NCBI GenBank assembly: GCA_933207985.1
Contig: OW240921.1
Location: forward strand, 98,859,046-98,923,045
From: Pelobates cultripes
Taxonomy: Eukaryota; Chordata; Amphibia; Anura; Pelobatidae
Direction: 5' to 3'
DNA length: 64,000 nucleotides
A program made the translations under genes and the position numbers. The notes under the pieces are model-generated. The model made no database searches. It had not been told where the DNA came from and was given only the letters and a program-made list of their open reading frames with translations. Below are positions 10,918-22,822 of this stretch, one piece after another (position 1 is the stretch's first letter; each line of letters opens with the position of its first letter).

Positions 10918-12713
10918 CAGGGCCGCCATCAGAAAATTTAGGGCCCCTGACACAGCTCAAGATCTGGGCCCCCTGGGCCAGCTCCGAGTCTGCCCACAAG
11001 GATGAAGTGTGTGTGTGTGTATAGTGGATGTAGAATGAGTGTCATGGATGCAGTGTGTATAGTGGATGTGGTATGTGCGTCATGGATGCAGTGTGTATAG
11101 TGGATGCAGATTGTACGTTTTGTGTAATGTATGTAATGTATGTAATGTTTGTATGCATGCATTAGATGCAGAGTGTGTGTGTAGTGAATGTAGGTATGTA
11201 TAGTGAATGCAGAGTGTTTGTTTTTGTAGTGGATGTAGTGTGTGTACATTGGATGGAGAGTGTGTTTTTGTAGTGGATGTAGTGTGTGTACAGTGAATGC
11301 AGTGTGTATTTTTGTAGTGGATGTAGTGTGTTTGTAGTGAGTGCAATATGTTTATAGTGAATGTAGTGTGTTTGCAGCGAGTGAAAAGTATGTATAGTAA
11401 TTGTAGTGAGTGCAAAATGTGTTTAGTTCGTGTAATGTGATTGTAGTGAATGTAAAATGTGTATAGTTCATGTAGGGTGATTGTAGTGAATGCAAAATGT
11501 GTATGGTGAATGTAGTGTGATTGTGGTGAATGCAAAATGTGTATGTGAATGTAATGTGATTGTCGTGAATGCAGAGTGTGTATATTGAATGCAGTGTTTG
11601 TAGTGAGTGCAAAATGTGTTTAGTAAATGTAGTGTGTTTGTAGTGAGTGCAGCGTGTGCATAGTGAATGTAGTGTGTGTGTGTGTGTGTCTGTAGTGCAG
11701 TGCGTTTAGTGAATGTAGTGTGTGTAATGCAGAGTGTGTTTAGAGAATGTAGTTTGTGTATAGTGCAGAGTGTGTTTAGTTAATGTAGTGTGTGTGTGTA
11801 GTGCTGAGTGTGTTTAGTGAATGTAGTGTGTGTGTGTAGTGCAGAGTGTGTTTAGCGAATATAATGTGAGTGTGTGTAGTACAGAGTGTGTTTAGTGAAT
11901 GTAGTGTGTGTGTGTGTGTAGTGCAGAGTGTGTTTAGTGAATGTAGTGTGTGTAGTGCAGAGCGTGTTTAGTGAATGTAGTGTGAGTGTGTGTAGTGCAG
12001 AGTGTGTTTAGTGAATGTAGTGTGTGTGTTTAGTGAATGTAGTGTGTAGTGCAGTGTGTTTAGTGAATGTAGTGTGTGCGTGTAGTGCAGAGTGTGTTCA
12101 GTGAATGTTGTGTGTGTGTTTAGTGAATCTAGTGTGTGTGTGTAGTGCAGAGTGTGTTCAGTGAATGGCGTGTGTGTGTGTGCTTGTAAGGATGCAGTGT
12201 TTGTGTAAAGTAGGGGAGAAGGGAGTATTTAAAAAAAAATATTTGTGTATATTTAAAATTTTAATTTTATTCCCCCCTCCCTGGTTCTTACCTTGCCAGG
12301 GAGGGGGGAGATCGCATTCCCTGGTGGTCCGGTGGAGAGAGCCAGACGCGTTACATTGCAGAGGGGGGCCGGGCAACAGCACACTGTCTTCCTTTCCAGT
12401 TCCTCTCTGACGAACTCTCACGAGACCGGCCTGCGTGCTGTGCGGAGCGTTGCCATGGTAACCGGTGGCAACGCTCTGGCGGCCACAGGAGAGTTAGAAA
12501 GAGAGGAGCTGGAAGGAGGACAGAGTGTGCTGCTGGGCCCCCCTCTGCAATTTACAGGTAGGGGGCCCTCAGTGCACAGATATATAGCGAAATTCGCTAT
12601 ATATCTGTGCACATGAGGAATGTGGGGCTCAGACTGCCAGAGCAGTCCGGGCCCCCCAGGACCGCCGGGCCCATGACAACTGTTATGGTTGTCATGCCCT
12701 GATGGCAGCCCTG
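10918..12713. mobile_element. Non-autonomous hAT element with minisatellite core, 1,796 bp
   Basis: Terminal inverted repeats CAGGGCCGCCATCAG and CTGATGGCAGCCCTG (14 of 15 match), flanked by a perfect 8-bp duplication GATCAAAG (10910-10917, 12714-12721). CAGGG ends and an 8-bp duplication are diagnostic of hAT. There is no transposase. About 1,170 bp of the interior is a TGTAGTG-type array. The right third (12,240-12,640) is GC-rich and includes a perfect palindrome ATATATAGCGAAATTCGCTATATAT near 12,577. Confidence 0.92.
11006..12182. repeat. GTGTAGTGAATG minisatellite
   Basis: Irregular tandem array of modules such as GTGTTTAGTGAATGTAGTGT and GTGTAGTGCAGAGTGTG, with unit lengths of about 20-45 bp. 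Minus-strand frames rich in His and Thr are artefacts of the array. Confidence 0.92.
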
Positions 12714-12721
12714 GATCAAAG

Positions 12722-14160
12722 CATAAACCAAAAGTGAAGACACTAAGTTACACCTTGTGGCACATCATTTATACGTACCAAAGTCTGGAATCTGGGTCAA
12801 CCCCGGATAATGTTGGCCACCAGGAAATATTAAAGTGGACTGATTCAGGCTTAAAGAACACTGAGACTGTGCGCAATTCCTGCCTGCTACCTCACTTATA
12901 CAGTATTATACATACAGATATCCCAGTCCACCTCCTGCTATTTTTATCTGCAAAAGAACGGTGTGAGGCTACAGCTCACAACCTCTGGGTGCTAAAGGCC
13001 TGGAGGGTTCAATAGCCCTCTGTCCCCTTACCAGCCTTCCCCTGGTACAGATTGTGTTGAAATACTGACTAACAAAAGGCTTATCAGGAATTAACAAAAC
13101 CAGAACAACATGTTATGCAATGTGTCATCTTGCAGAGCTCTTACTGTGTCTTTAACTCCTTTACTACCAAGTTCCTCTTTATTTAAAAATAAAATAGTGA
13201 AAATCCTTTGAAATGTGGCATTGATGTCTAGCACATAAATTAAGTGCAAAACAGTAATTTCATACATAGACAGTTGTTCAGGGATACCATACAATTTCCA
13301 ATTCTGAAAATGTACACGTTTTTAAGGTTCTCGTGTTTGTTAATCATTTACAAAAATTGTGGTGTTGGGATTTAAAGTTTTTGTTTGACATCTTCTGTTC
13401 TCTTCCTTTCTTTTCTCCCACGTCCCTTCATTCTGTCGACATATACCTCCTGTACATATCCTCTACACACCCTCCATTTACAGTTTCATAATTCTTTCTG
13501 CTTCCTCAATTCATGTGTTCTGTTAGCTGACCTATAGCTACTCCTTCAATATTTTCCCAACCACAGTCTCTATAAGTAGCAATATTATGTTCAACTTCGG
13601 TTCCAGAAAGGGGCTAGAGTCAAACTGTAGCTTGGGCATTCACTCTATTTGCTCATCAAATGACATCTTTAAGGTTAGGAAGACAGCAAGCTTCTGGAAG
13701 CCACTGCACATTGAAGGAACTAAAACGTGCTAAAATTAAAAAAAAAAAAGTTACATAAAAAGAGAAGAAAATTCACATTATGGAGAATTAACTACGGGTG
13801 TGCGCGCATCTTGAAACAGATGTCTCAATGAATATGCAGATGTGTGTATATCATCAGTTTACATCAGTGTCTCTGTTTAGACTATGAGACTGATTCATCA
13901 TACTTTGTTGAGAGTTGACACAGCTGTTTCAGCCCTGGCTCCCACCCAAGTCAATGCCAGTTTAAGCCATGTTAATTCACAGCTGGTGTGTATCAAACTT
14001 AGTATAAGTACAAGAGTATGTTATATACATATGTGCTAGTGAGTCCCCATTCTGTACCTTTATACTGATACTCTTTTGGTTCCTATGACGGTAGTCACCA
14101 TCACCTGGACCTTCAGACAGACTATTTATGTAGGTTGCTGGAATTTTCTTATGTTTTAGT
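12722..14160. other. Intergenic, nothing recognised
   Basis: Several short frames (for example 12689-13015 and 13294-13091) have no recognisable domain or splice context. No repeat with clear ends was found. Confidence 0.4.
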
Positions 14161-14860
14161 TATCAATACTTAGCAATATGCACTACCTGAATAGCAAGGC
14201 TGGTTAATTTGCATATGCGGGTAGATTTGCATATTGCTAATTCTGCAGGCAGGAGGGATATTTTCTGTGAATTATTGTCTTCCCCACCACTTTATAAATA
14301 TGTCATTGTGTTATAATACGTTGCTGTATGTTATCTGCTATGATTTGACTGTTTGTATTTGTATTGAGTTGTCATAGCAATCTTTATGTAGTAATCACAT
14401 GGGCTAATTTCCGAGAAAAATTAAGTTTTGTATGTCAGTTCCTTTTGGAACTTGTGTCCTGTGTGGATTTTTAAGGGATTCTAGTGACAGAGTCTCTGGA
14501 CCTGTTTGCTGGTTGTAGGATCCCTCTAGCCCTGGGATAAATCAAAAGAGCTAGGCCTGAGAGCTGAAATTGCCTTTGTAAAGGCAATAACTATAATCAC
14601 TATAACCAGAGCTGCAGCGGAATAGGCAGAGGGGATGATACCTGCCTGGAAGAAGGGCTGCAGCGGAATAGGCAGAGGGAATGACAACTGCCTGGAAGGA
14701 GAGCTACTGCCTGGTCGGGTGCAAAAGCTCCAGAAGGACCCCAGTCAAACTGCGGCGTTCCAGGGTCGCTGCAAGCGGCTAGGAAACGGACATGGCGGAG
14801 GTACCCAGCCGGGGTACAGGGAGCTCCGTCAAAGTTCCCCTTAATGCAAGATGACAAGTC
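14161..14860 (+). repeat. Possible LTR remnant
   Basis: Two octamer-like ATTTGCATAT motifs (14,208-14,235), a TATA-like CTTTATAAATA (14,290) and a 50-bp tandem duplication GCTGCAGCGGAATAGGCAGAGG (14,610 and 14,659) give an LTR-like layout. TG/CA ends and a target duplication were not found, so this is tentative. Confidence 0.25.
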
Positions 14861-15336
14861 ATCAAAACTGCTTCATGCGAAAAGAAGACAAGTGTCTATT
14901 AACTTCTAATGGTCCTTCTCAAAGTTCTGCAAAGAACAAATTTGTGACATATCAATATATCTCAATAGTCTTATTTTAGGTTGGGCGGACAAAGAATTCT
15001 TGCACATGGTTAACATTCTGTTTGAATATGCTCTAAGGTATGCATGAAATCAGTAGAGCTGTATCAGTGCAATCATTGAGGGTTTGATCACTGTGTGGAC
15101 CATAGCTGGCCAAAGTATTCTCAATGCTCTAGGCAGATTTTTAACTTTGTTACTCTGTTTACAAAACTTGTATTATGTAAGCTCCACCAGCAGCTTACCG
15201 GTCTAACAGAAAGGGAAGTCCCAACTGGCCTCAGCACTGATGGAGTAGAGGTTTACACCAAAGTTCTAAGATATCTCAGTGGCAGTCCAACATAGTAGAG
15301 TCAAGTCTCCAAAAGCCCCAAAGATATTAGCCAATA

Positions 15337-16229
15337 GGGATGTGCATGGGCAAAAAATCTGGTTTGGTTCAGTTTGGAAATTCGTATAAGTAAAAAAATT
15401 AGTCTGCTAAACCCAACCCTAACCATACTCATAACCCTAATCCTAACCAAACCCTACTCCTAACCCTACTACTAACCCAACAGTAACCCTAACCCCACTC
15501 CTAACCCAACCCTAACCCTACTCCTAACCAATGCCTAACCCTACTCCTAACCCAACCCTAACCCTACTCCTAACCCTATTCCTACCCTAACCCTACTCCT
15601 AACCCAACCCTAACCATACTCTTAACCCTACCCTTACCCTACTCCTAACCCAACTCTAACCATACTCCTAACCCTACTCCTAACCCTACCCTAACCCAAC
15701 CCTAAAACTACTCCTAACCCTACCCTAACCCTATTCCTAACCGTAACCCTACTCCTAACCCAACCCAAACCATACTCCTAACCCAACCCTAACCGTAACC
15801 CTACTCCTAAAACTTCTCCTAAACCAACCCTAACCCTACTCCTAACTCCACCCTACTCCTAACCCTACCCTAACCCTACTCCTAAACCAACCCTAACCCT
15901 ATTCCTAACCCCACCCTACTCCTAACCCACCCCTAACCCTACTCCTAACCGAACCCTAACCCTACTCCTAACCCAACCCTACTCCTAACCCAACCCTTAT
16001 CCTACTCCTAATCCTACCCTAACCCAACCCTAACCCTACTCCTAACCCTAATCCTAACCTTACTCCTAACGCTAACCCAACCCTACTCCTAACCCTACCC
16101 TTAACCCAACCCTATCCCTAACCCTACACTTACCCTAAGTCCCAAAATCCTGAAGTGCTGAACCGAACCGAATTGCCGAAGTGCCGAATTTCGGAATGCC
16201 GAACCGAATTTTTTGCCCATGCACATCCC
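15337..16229. mobile_element. TA-flanked inverted-repeat element with telomere-like core, 893 bp
   Basis: Left end GGGATGTGCATGGGC then AAAAAATCTGGTTTGG; right end AACCGAATTTTTTGCCCATG then CACATCCC. These are inverted repeats of about 30 bp flanked by TA on both sides (15335-15336, 16230-16231). The right end is nearly identical to that of the element ending at 3998. No transposase is present. TA flanks fit a Tc1/mariner-type mover. Confidence 0.8.
15408..16138. repeat. Telomere-like CCCTAA-derived satellite
   Basis: About 730 bp made of CCCTAA, CCTACTCCTAA and CCCAACCCTAA modules, strongly strand-biased with C and A on the plus strand. It is degenerate and enclosed by transposon ends, so it is interstitial and not a chromosome end. 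Confidence 0.93.
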
Positions 16230-16513
16230 TACAGAATATAACAGTCAGAGAGGTAAAGAAGGCCCTGCTCAGAGGAGCTTACAGTTTATGAAGAAGGGAC
16301 AATTAATGGATGTCTGTGTGGAAATAAGTAAGAAAACTGCTTGTTCACTGAGCAGGACTCGTGTTCATGGAGCTCCGAGTCTATCTACTAATACTTGGTT
16401 TATTATTTGAGCTACACAGCAAATTTGTGCAGTTACCCTCACTTTGATTAACCAGGGGCTATTCTACCATCATTTGAGGTGGTGCTTATGCACAGCCAGT
16501 CGAGGTGAAGAAG
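16230..16513. other. Intergenic gap between two elements
   Basis: Contains GAAGGCCCTGCTCAGAGGAG near 16,259, a phrase common in vertebrate dispersed repeats. Nothing else was identified. Confidence 0.3.
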
Positions 16514-16521
16514 GTGGCCAA

Positions 16522-18306
16522 CAGGGCCGGCCTTAGGGGTGTGCGAGCTGTGCGACCGCACAGGGCGCCATGGAACAGGGGGCGCCCTGTGGCCGACACA
16601 GCTCACTCATGGCCGGAGTGCAGGGGAGCTAAAAGAGGTACCTGGCTGGAGGATTAATTATTCTCCACCCAGGTCTATTTAAAAAAAAAAAAAAATCGCG
16701 GCAGAGGGGGCGGGGTTTACCGAGCGGCGGAGGCGGGGCTTATCGAGAGGCGGAGACGGGGCTAATACCTCCCGAAGCCCCTGCTGTACAGGAAGAGGGA
16801 AAGATGCTTCCCCATCAGCCAACTGCATCCACTGGAAAGAGGTAAGTGTGTGTGTGTGACTGTTTGCCTGTTTGTGTGACTGTCTGTCTGTGTGACTGCC
16901 TGTCCTTGTGTGTGTGTGTGTGTGTGACTGTGTCTCTGTGTGTGTGTGTGACTGTCTCTGTGTGTGACTGCCTGCCTGTGTGTGACTGTCTGTGTGTGTG
17001 ACTGTCTGTCTGTGTGACTCTGTGTGACTGCCCATGTATGTGACTGCCTGTGTGTGTGACTGTCTGTCTGTGTGACTGTCTGTCTGTGTGACTGCCCGTG
17101 TGTGTGACTGCCTGTGTGTGTGAGACTGTCTGTCTGTGTGACTGTCTGTGTGTGTGACTGTCTGTCTGTGTGTGTGACTGCCTGTGTGTGTGACTGCCTG
17201 TATGTGACTGCCTGCCTGCCTGTGTGTGTCTGTCTGTAACTATCTGTCTGTGTGTGACTGCCTGCCTGTGTGTGTGACTTTCTATCTGTGTGACTGCCTG
17301 CCTGTGTGTGTATAACTGTCTATGTGTGTGTTACTGTGTGTCTGTCTGTGTGTGTGACTGCCTATGTGACTGTCTGTCTGTGTGTGTCGCTGTAGCTGTG
17401 CCATTGTTTGTGCCTGTGCCTGTATGTGTGACTGCCTTTAACTGAGTGTGTGTGTACATGCCTGTAACCGAGTTTAAATTTCCCCCACCCCTTCCTGTCA
17501 AGGCCGCACTTTGACTGACAGACGCTCACTCACTGACAGACGCACACTCACTGACGACACATACACACTCACTGACGACACATACACACTCACTGACTGA
17601 CACATACACACTCACTGACTGACACATATACACTCACTGACCAACACACACATTCACTCACAGACACACACACATTCACTTACAGACACACACAATTACA
17701 CACTTACAGACACACACACACACACACATTCACTTCAAAATAAACACTCACAGACACACACACAGACATTTCCACTAACACTCACAAACTAATATTTTTT
17801 ACATTTATTTTAAATCCACCCAGCCTCCCTGGGAAAGCTGGAGTGGATTTCTTACCAGCAGTCCAGTGTGGCTGCTGGGCAGGCAGGCAGGGGGCGCACA
17901 GGCTGAGTAAGCAGCGCTTAGTGATGCCGGGAGCCGGACTGACGTCATATTCTGGCTCCCGGCTTCATTAAGCGGCGCAGAGGAAGCTGAGCAGGAAGAG
18001 CTCAGGTGAGTATGCTCCTTCGCTGCCCGCTGCCAGCCTTGGGGGGGCTCAAAAGTGGCCAGCCGGTCAGCTCTTGAGCCCCCCAGGATGCGAGGCAAGC
18101 AAGGGATCTGCCTGGGGGTTTGGAGGGATGCTTTTTTTTGCCGCCCCCTGCAAAGTGGCGCCCAAGGCAGATGCCTTGTTTGCCTCGTGATACACACGTC
18201 CCCGGTGCCTGTGTGTGTTACTGTATTCAGGCAACTTGGTGGGAGGTGGGGGGGGCGCCGTGAAGACTTTTTGCACAGGGCGCCTAATTGCCTAAGGCCG
18301 GCCCTG
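16522..18306. mobile_element. Non-autonomous hAT element with microsatellite core, 1,785 bp
   Basis: Perfect 16-bp terminal inverted repeats, CAGGGCCGGCCTTAGG on the left and its complement on the right, and a perfect 8-bp target duplication GTGGCCAA (16514-16521, 18307-18314). Subterminal GCACAGGGCGCC is also mirrored. There is no transposase. The interior holds a TGTGTGACTGTCTG array, an ACTGACACATACACACTC array and a GC-rich right third. Confidence 0.94.
16843..17790. repeat. TGTGTGACTGCC and CACTGACACATACA arrays
   Basis: First a G/T-rich array (about 16,843-17,460) of modules like CTGTCTGTGTGACTG, then after about 55 bp a C/A-rich array (17,515-17,790) of modules like CACTCACTGACTGACACATA. 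The second is roughly the complement of the first, making a large inverted satellite pair. Confidence 0.9.
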
Positions 18307-18314
18307 GTGGCCAA

Positions 18315-19520
18315 TTTCTAACTCACGAGTACCAGACTCGTTAAAGCTGCTTTGAACCAGTAGGGGTTATCCTGGTCCCATAAAGTGAAAACTGGTTCCT
18401 GCTTGATATACTTTTTGCCATGTCATGAGCCTGTCCACTGCAAGATGGAGTCGGCTCTTCACCCGGATCAAAGTGAGGGTTCATTTGACAACAAGTGATT
18501 CTGAGCAAAGTTTGCTCTTTAGTTCTCAAGCAGAGAGGAGCGCGGCTTTAGGAGATGAAGCCAAGGTTGGCTATCTGACTCAGATTTTCTAGTGGTCCAA
18601 GACTTCTCCAGCACCCACCATTGCTAAGAAGCTGACAAAGACGAACTCCTTCTTACAACTCTCACATTCAGAGAGTCCAAGGGCTGCACCACCAGTGTGT
18701 ACATCAAGTCGATCCCAAGGCCGCAAGTTGGATACTGTAAGCTGCCATTTCGGTGATGGCTTTGGGATGACTCAAGACATCATCTGGTGCATAAGGAGCG
18801 CTTTGATGGGCCCAAGCCTCTGAGTGCTGGTGTTGTGCTTCCTGCTGGAGTTAAGGTAATTTACTCCATGATGCAGGGCCTAAAGTTTGAAGGACCGCGT
18901 CCTTCTAGTGGGAGGTACATGCGGGGAACTATCACCTTGTTTTCATGTATTATTTTTAGCAATTCCATTATTCCCATTATTTTTATATTTCTATCTGTGG
19001 CACTCTTATGTTGCTGTCCTAGTGGCTACTCAAGTTGTCTACTTCTATTATGTGTATGCTAATGATAGCTATTGTTACATGCACTGTTAACTAGCAACTA
19101 GTCTCTTGCGAATACTATCATATAAAAATTATGTGGTTGACACTTTTTTCTATAAGAGAATGGAACTGATGACACTAGATGTATTTACATGTTGATATGC
19201 CTAATAATGCTTTGTTTGTGTAATTGCATACCAAAAAATAAATACATTTTAAAAATAGAAAATTCAGGGATGGAGAGATTGAGAGTCAGAAAGGAGACAG
19301 GGTGTGACATACAACAAGCAATCAAGTGGTGGTTTGTAAAGCAAGGTACTTTTCCCAAAGATGCCATGTCTTATTACGTGTGTCTTGACAGTGCAATATA
19401 GTCTAGCTGTCTTCTACTCCATCTCAAAGATACATTCAAATGTGTTTAATAAGGGACAAGCCTCCCAGCATTAGGCAAGGCCTCTAGGCTGAACAAGTTC
19501 AGTTTTGGCAAGATTATATT
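18315..19520. other. Unresolved, possibly old retroelement sequence
   Basis: 18,320-18,900 is GC-richer than its surroundings and partly open in several frames, for example GGAGTCGGCTCTTCACCCGG. No domain was recognised. The rest is AT-rich. Confidence 0.3.
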
Positions 19521-19914
19521 TTAGAAAACATGAAGACACATCCAGTTAGATATGGGTAAGATGCAGTTTCTAACATGTTCCAGGAGGACAGAAGAAAGGT
19601 CAGGGTGGGAAAAGATAAATATGAGTATCATCAGCATATGGATTATATTGAAATCCAAAAGAGTTAATAAGGACACAGAGAGAGGCAGTGTAAATGGAGA
19701 ATAAAACAGAACCAAGAACAGAGCCTTGGGGAACACCAACTGACACCAGCAATGGGGAGAAGATGCAGCCAGGGAAGGAGAAACTAAATGAGCATTCAGA
19801 AAGATCGGATGAAAACAGGGTAAGAGAAATTTCACAGAGTCCTAGGTTTTGGAGTGCTTCAAGAAGAAGAGAGTGGTCAATAGTATCAAAAGCAGCACAG
19901 AGGATGAGGAGCAT
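19521..19914 (-). pseudogene. L2/CR1-like LINE reverse-transcriptase fragment
   Basis: Minus-strand translation gives [35 protein letters not shown] and [12 protein letters not shown]. These are the core reverse-transcriptase blocks, including the catalytic aspartate pair in YADD. The frame shifts near 19,600 and the copy is truncated at both ends. Confidence 0.85.
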
Positions 19915-19939
19915 TAAGAGCAGTAATGACTTTTAGCAA

Positions 19940-20030
19940 ATATTAAAGGGACAATGAAAACCTCTAAAGCATTTAAGCTTTAAGCTGAAGTGCTTTATGT
20001 ATGAAGAGTGTGTCCTCTTTTATTCATTTT
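19940..20030. repeat. T2-like end fragment
   Basis: ATTAAAGGGACAATGAAAAC near 19,943 is a T2-type terminus. The matching right end was not found. Confidence 0.35.
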
Positions 20031-20049
20031 ACAAAAAGACGAATTGGCA

Positions 20050-21580
20050 CATTTAGAAATTAATTCTGTACCGATGGACTACCCCTAGAGCCCTCACAGC
20101 CACACAAGAAGGCATCATAACCAAAGCCACAGATGTGGCGGAAGCCGCAACCTTCCTGGCAGCGATCGGGCTGGGTGACAACCCACAAGAACGCAGAGAA
20201 AAAGCCACCACAAGTACATGGGACGTGGCGAACATACCTCCCTTCACCCCAAGGAGGGAACAGGACTCAGTGACATAAGTGACCAAACTGTGACCTACCT
20301 TGTTCATTATCTTCTCTCAGCCTGTCCTACTAACCAGTTTAAATAACCTCTTAAATAACATGTTTTACGCTCCAGAAGTTATCTGTGCTACAAATAGGAT
20401 ACAAGTAAAAGGACTCCTAAAGAATCCAAGGCTATACACCTATACAAATTATTAACTCCCCCCCCACCCCCCACCCCCAAAGGTTAGGGGCATTTATTCT
20501 CGGGACGGGAATATAATTATGCCTCTTTATAAATCACTGGTAAGACCAGAGCATTGAATATGCTGTGCAATTTTGGGCACCTGTTCTAAAGAAGGATATT
20601 ATGGCACTAGAAAAAGTGCAGAGGCGGGCTACAAAATTAATAAAAGGAATGTAACATATCAGCTATGAAGAAAGGTTAACAAATTTAAACCTATTTAGTT
20701 TAGAAAAACGTCGCGTGAGAGGGGATATGATAACATTATACAAATATATTCGGGGCCAATACAAACCATTGTGTGAAAATCTATTCACAAACCGGACTTT
20801 ACAGAGGACACGAGGCCATGCGTTTAGACTGGAAGAAAGAAGATTTCATCCAAGGCAAAGGAAAGGTTTTTTTACTGTAAAAACAATCAGGATGTGGAAT
20901 TCTCTGCCTGAAGAAGTGGTTTTATGAGAGTCCATACAGATGTTCAAACAGCTACTAGATGCATACTTGCAAAAACAGAATATTCAAGGATATAATCTCT
21001 CAATGTAGGGTAATAACTGCTTGATCCAAGGATAAATCTGACTGCCATTCTGGGGTCAAAAAGGAATTTTTTTTCCTAGCTTGTTGCAAAATTGTGCTTC
21101 AAACTGGGTTTTTTTGCCTTCTTTTGGATAAACAGCAAAAAACAAATGTGAGGAAGGCTGAACTTGATGGACGCAAGTCTCTTTTCAGCTATTTAACTAT
21201 GTAACTATGTAACTATCTAACCCACACATAAAGATCTGTGCAAGCGACTTGACAAGTTTAACCTGACATACAAATGTAGACACTTCTCACAACTATCCGC
21301 ATGCAGGTTAACTTTCTACTAACCCTCTCAGTCTCCAGCCTCTCACTACTACAGTGACACCCTACTGAGTCTTTCACATGTATGTAAACCACTGTACTAT
21401 AGCTGACGTGTGGGGCATTGTTAAATTTATTAATGTGATAGTCAAGTTAAATTTAAAACATTGGTGAAAAACCCACGATTATATTGACACCGTTCTGTCT
21501 CTGCACTGCGCTGCAGGAAAATCTTTTGCAAACGTGTAAATGAGCATAACCAGCAAAAATAAAGAATAAAAAAATAAATT
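20050..21580 (+). mobile_element. Non-LTR retroelement 3' region, split by a CR1 copy
   Basis: 20,080-20,280 is GC-richer and open on the plus strand, then AT-rich. After a CR1 insertion (20,500-21,217) the sequence resumes and ends CAGCAAAAATAAAGAATAAA near 21,558. This is the same 3' tail as at 6,050, 35,490 and 53,490. The two halves are assigned to one element by inference. Confidence 0.4.
20500..21217 (+). mobile_element. CR1-like LINE, 3' end
   Basis: Plus-strand translation carries [42 protein letters not shown] and TIRMWNSLPEEVV, the conserved C-terminus of CR1-type ORF2. It then has a 3' UTR with GGAAGGCTGAACTTGATGG and terminates in TAACTATG octamer repeats, the tail type typical of CR1. 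Strongly 5'-truncated. Confidence 0.9.
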
Positions 21581-21589
21581 AATCTTTTT

Positions 21590-22720
21590 ACACCCTCTGG
21601 TTGTCAATCAGACAATGGGTCCTGTTGCTTCCACATTGTTTAGCTCAGTGGATTGACAGTAATTCAGTTTTTTTCTTTCTTCTACAGTGGTCTCTGGTGA
21701 TGTTGGATAGAGGTGTGGAATGCAGCAACAGGACACTCTCCCTGCGCTGGAATCCAGGTAAGTTTATTATTTACTTGATGATTGATAAAGCTCAAACCTA
21801 GTAAATAATGTCCAGTAAGGCATTGTAAACTAAAAAAAAATATGTATTCAAAAAATTTGTTTTTCAAATTCATGATAATGGCAACATTGCTAAAAAAAAA
21901 TACATCTATAGCTACAAAATTACTATCGGCTTCAAAAGAGGTTATGTTTTGCAATACCTGGATTAAAACGAGAGAAAGACAGACGGAGAGAGTGCTTAGG
22001 TTTCCTTAGCTATGCTAATGTTCAAGGTTGACAGGTATGTGATCGCTAATACTGAACTATGAGCCCTAGATAGTAATCTGTCTCTTGAAACTGTAGAACT
22101 AATCATGAGTTATTTCTCTTCTCAATGAAACTGAGATAACATCAACTACAGAGGCATTTTTATTATAAAAATAGTTCCATTCTCTCTCCTGAACTTTTAA
22201 TTATAGGCACTTTCTTATAACTACTAAAAAAGGAACCCTTGAAAAGTCCTTCATAACCTGGATTTAAAAAGTATTATGTATCAAAATGAATATCCTCCCT
22301 TGAATTCCAGACGTATGAAGAAATGGACGAGGTATAGGAGTTTTCATGTCGTATAAAGGCATATATCCAATGGTAATTTAATTATTATCTGCACATAGTT
22401 TCTTTTCTTTCTTTCTTTTATATCTCAAGGGGAACTTTTTAATTGCTAGAAAATTATATTAGAAAAATTATAAATAAATTAAGGTGACATCATGTCTTCG
22501 ATTGATGTCACATTGTATCAAGATGCTCTGGAAATTCCCAGTAAGTTTCGGGAAACGAAGCCAATTAATTTGGGCATTTAGGTAAGCTATGAATATATGT
22601 GAGGTTGGTCTTTAGCACGTATGTATTTGAAGAGGTATGCAGCCACAACATCCAAACTAGAGTCTCTCAATCTGGTCCAATAAAATGTGCAAACAGGTAT
22701 GAAGAGAGGGTAGCGCCTTG
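21590..22720. other. Intergenic, nothing recognised
   Basis: AT-rich, short frames only. Confidence 0.4.
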
Positions 22721-22727
22721 AAATAGT

Positions 22728-22822
22728 AAGATACACTTAATGCTTTTTACCTCTCCAATGGCTTTTTCAAACGTGTAGAAAAAGCAATTGGATAGGTGAA
22801 ACACGTTAAGTGTATCTTCCTA
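22728..22822. repeat. Imperfect hairpin with GAAACACGTTAAG module
   Basis: AGATACACTTAATGCTTTTTACC pairs with GGTGAAACACGTTAAGTGTATCT across about 45 bp. The phrase resembles the GAAACGCGT-containing repeats common in amphibians. Confidence 0.55.

Noticed and set aside
10938..11612. His/Thr/Tyr-rich frames that look like a repetitive protein
   Set aside because: They arise from the GTGTAGTGAATG minisatellite inside a hAT element and shift frame with repeat irregularities.
15408..16138. True telomere or chromosome end
   Set aside because: The array is degenerate, bounded by inverted repeats and TA on both sides, and followed by ordinary sequence.
9405..17790. CRISPR-like arrays
   Set aside because: The repeats are contiguous or irregular with no unique spacers of constant length, and this is vertebrate DNA without cas genes.
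18055..18321. Overlapping frames of 88 and 169 codons near 18 kb
   Set aside because: They lie in the GC-rich right part of the hAT element at 16522-18306, extend across its end, and have no domain.
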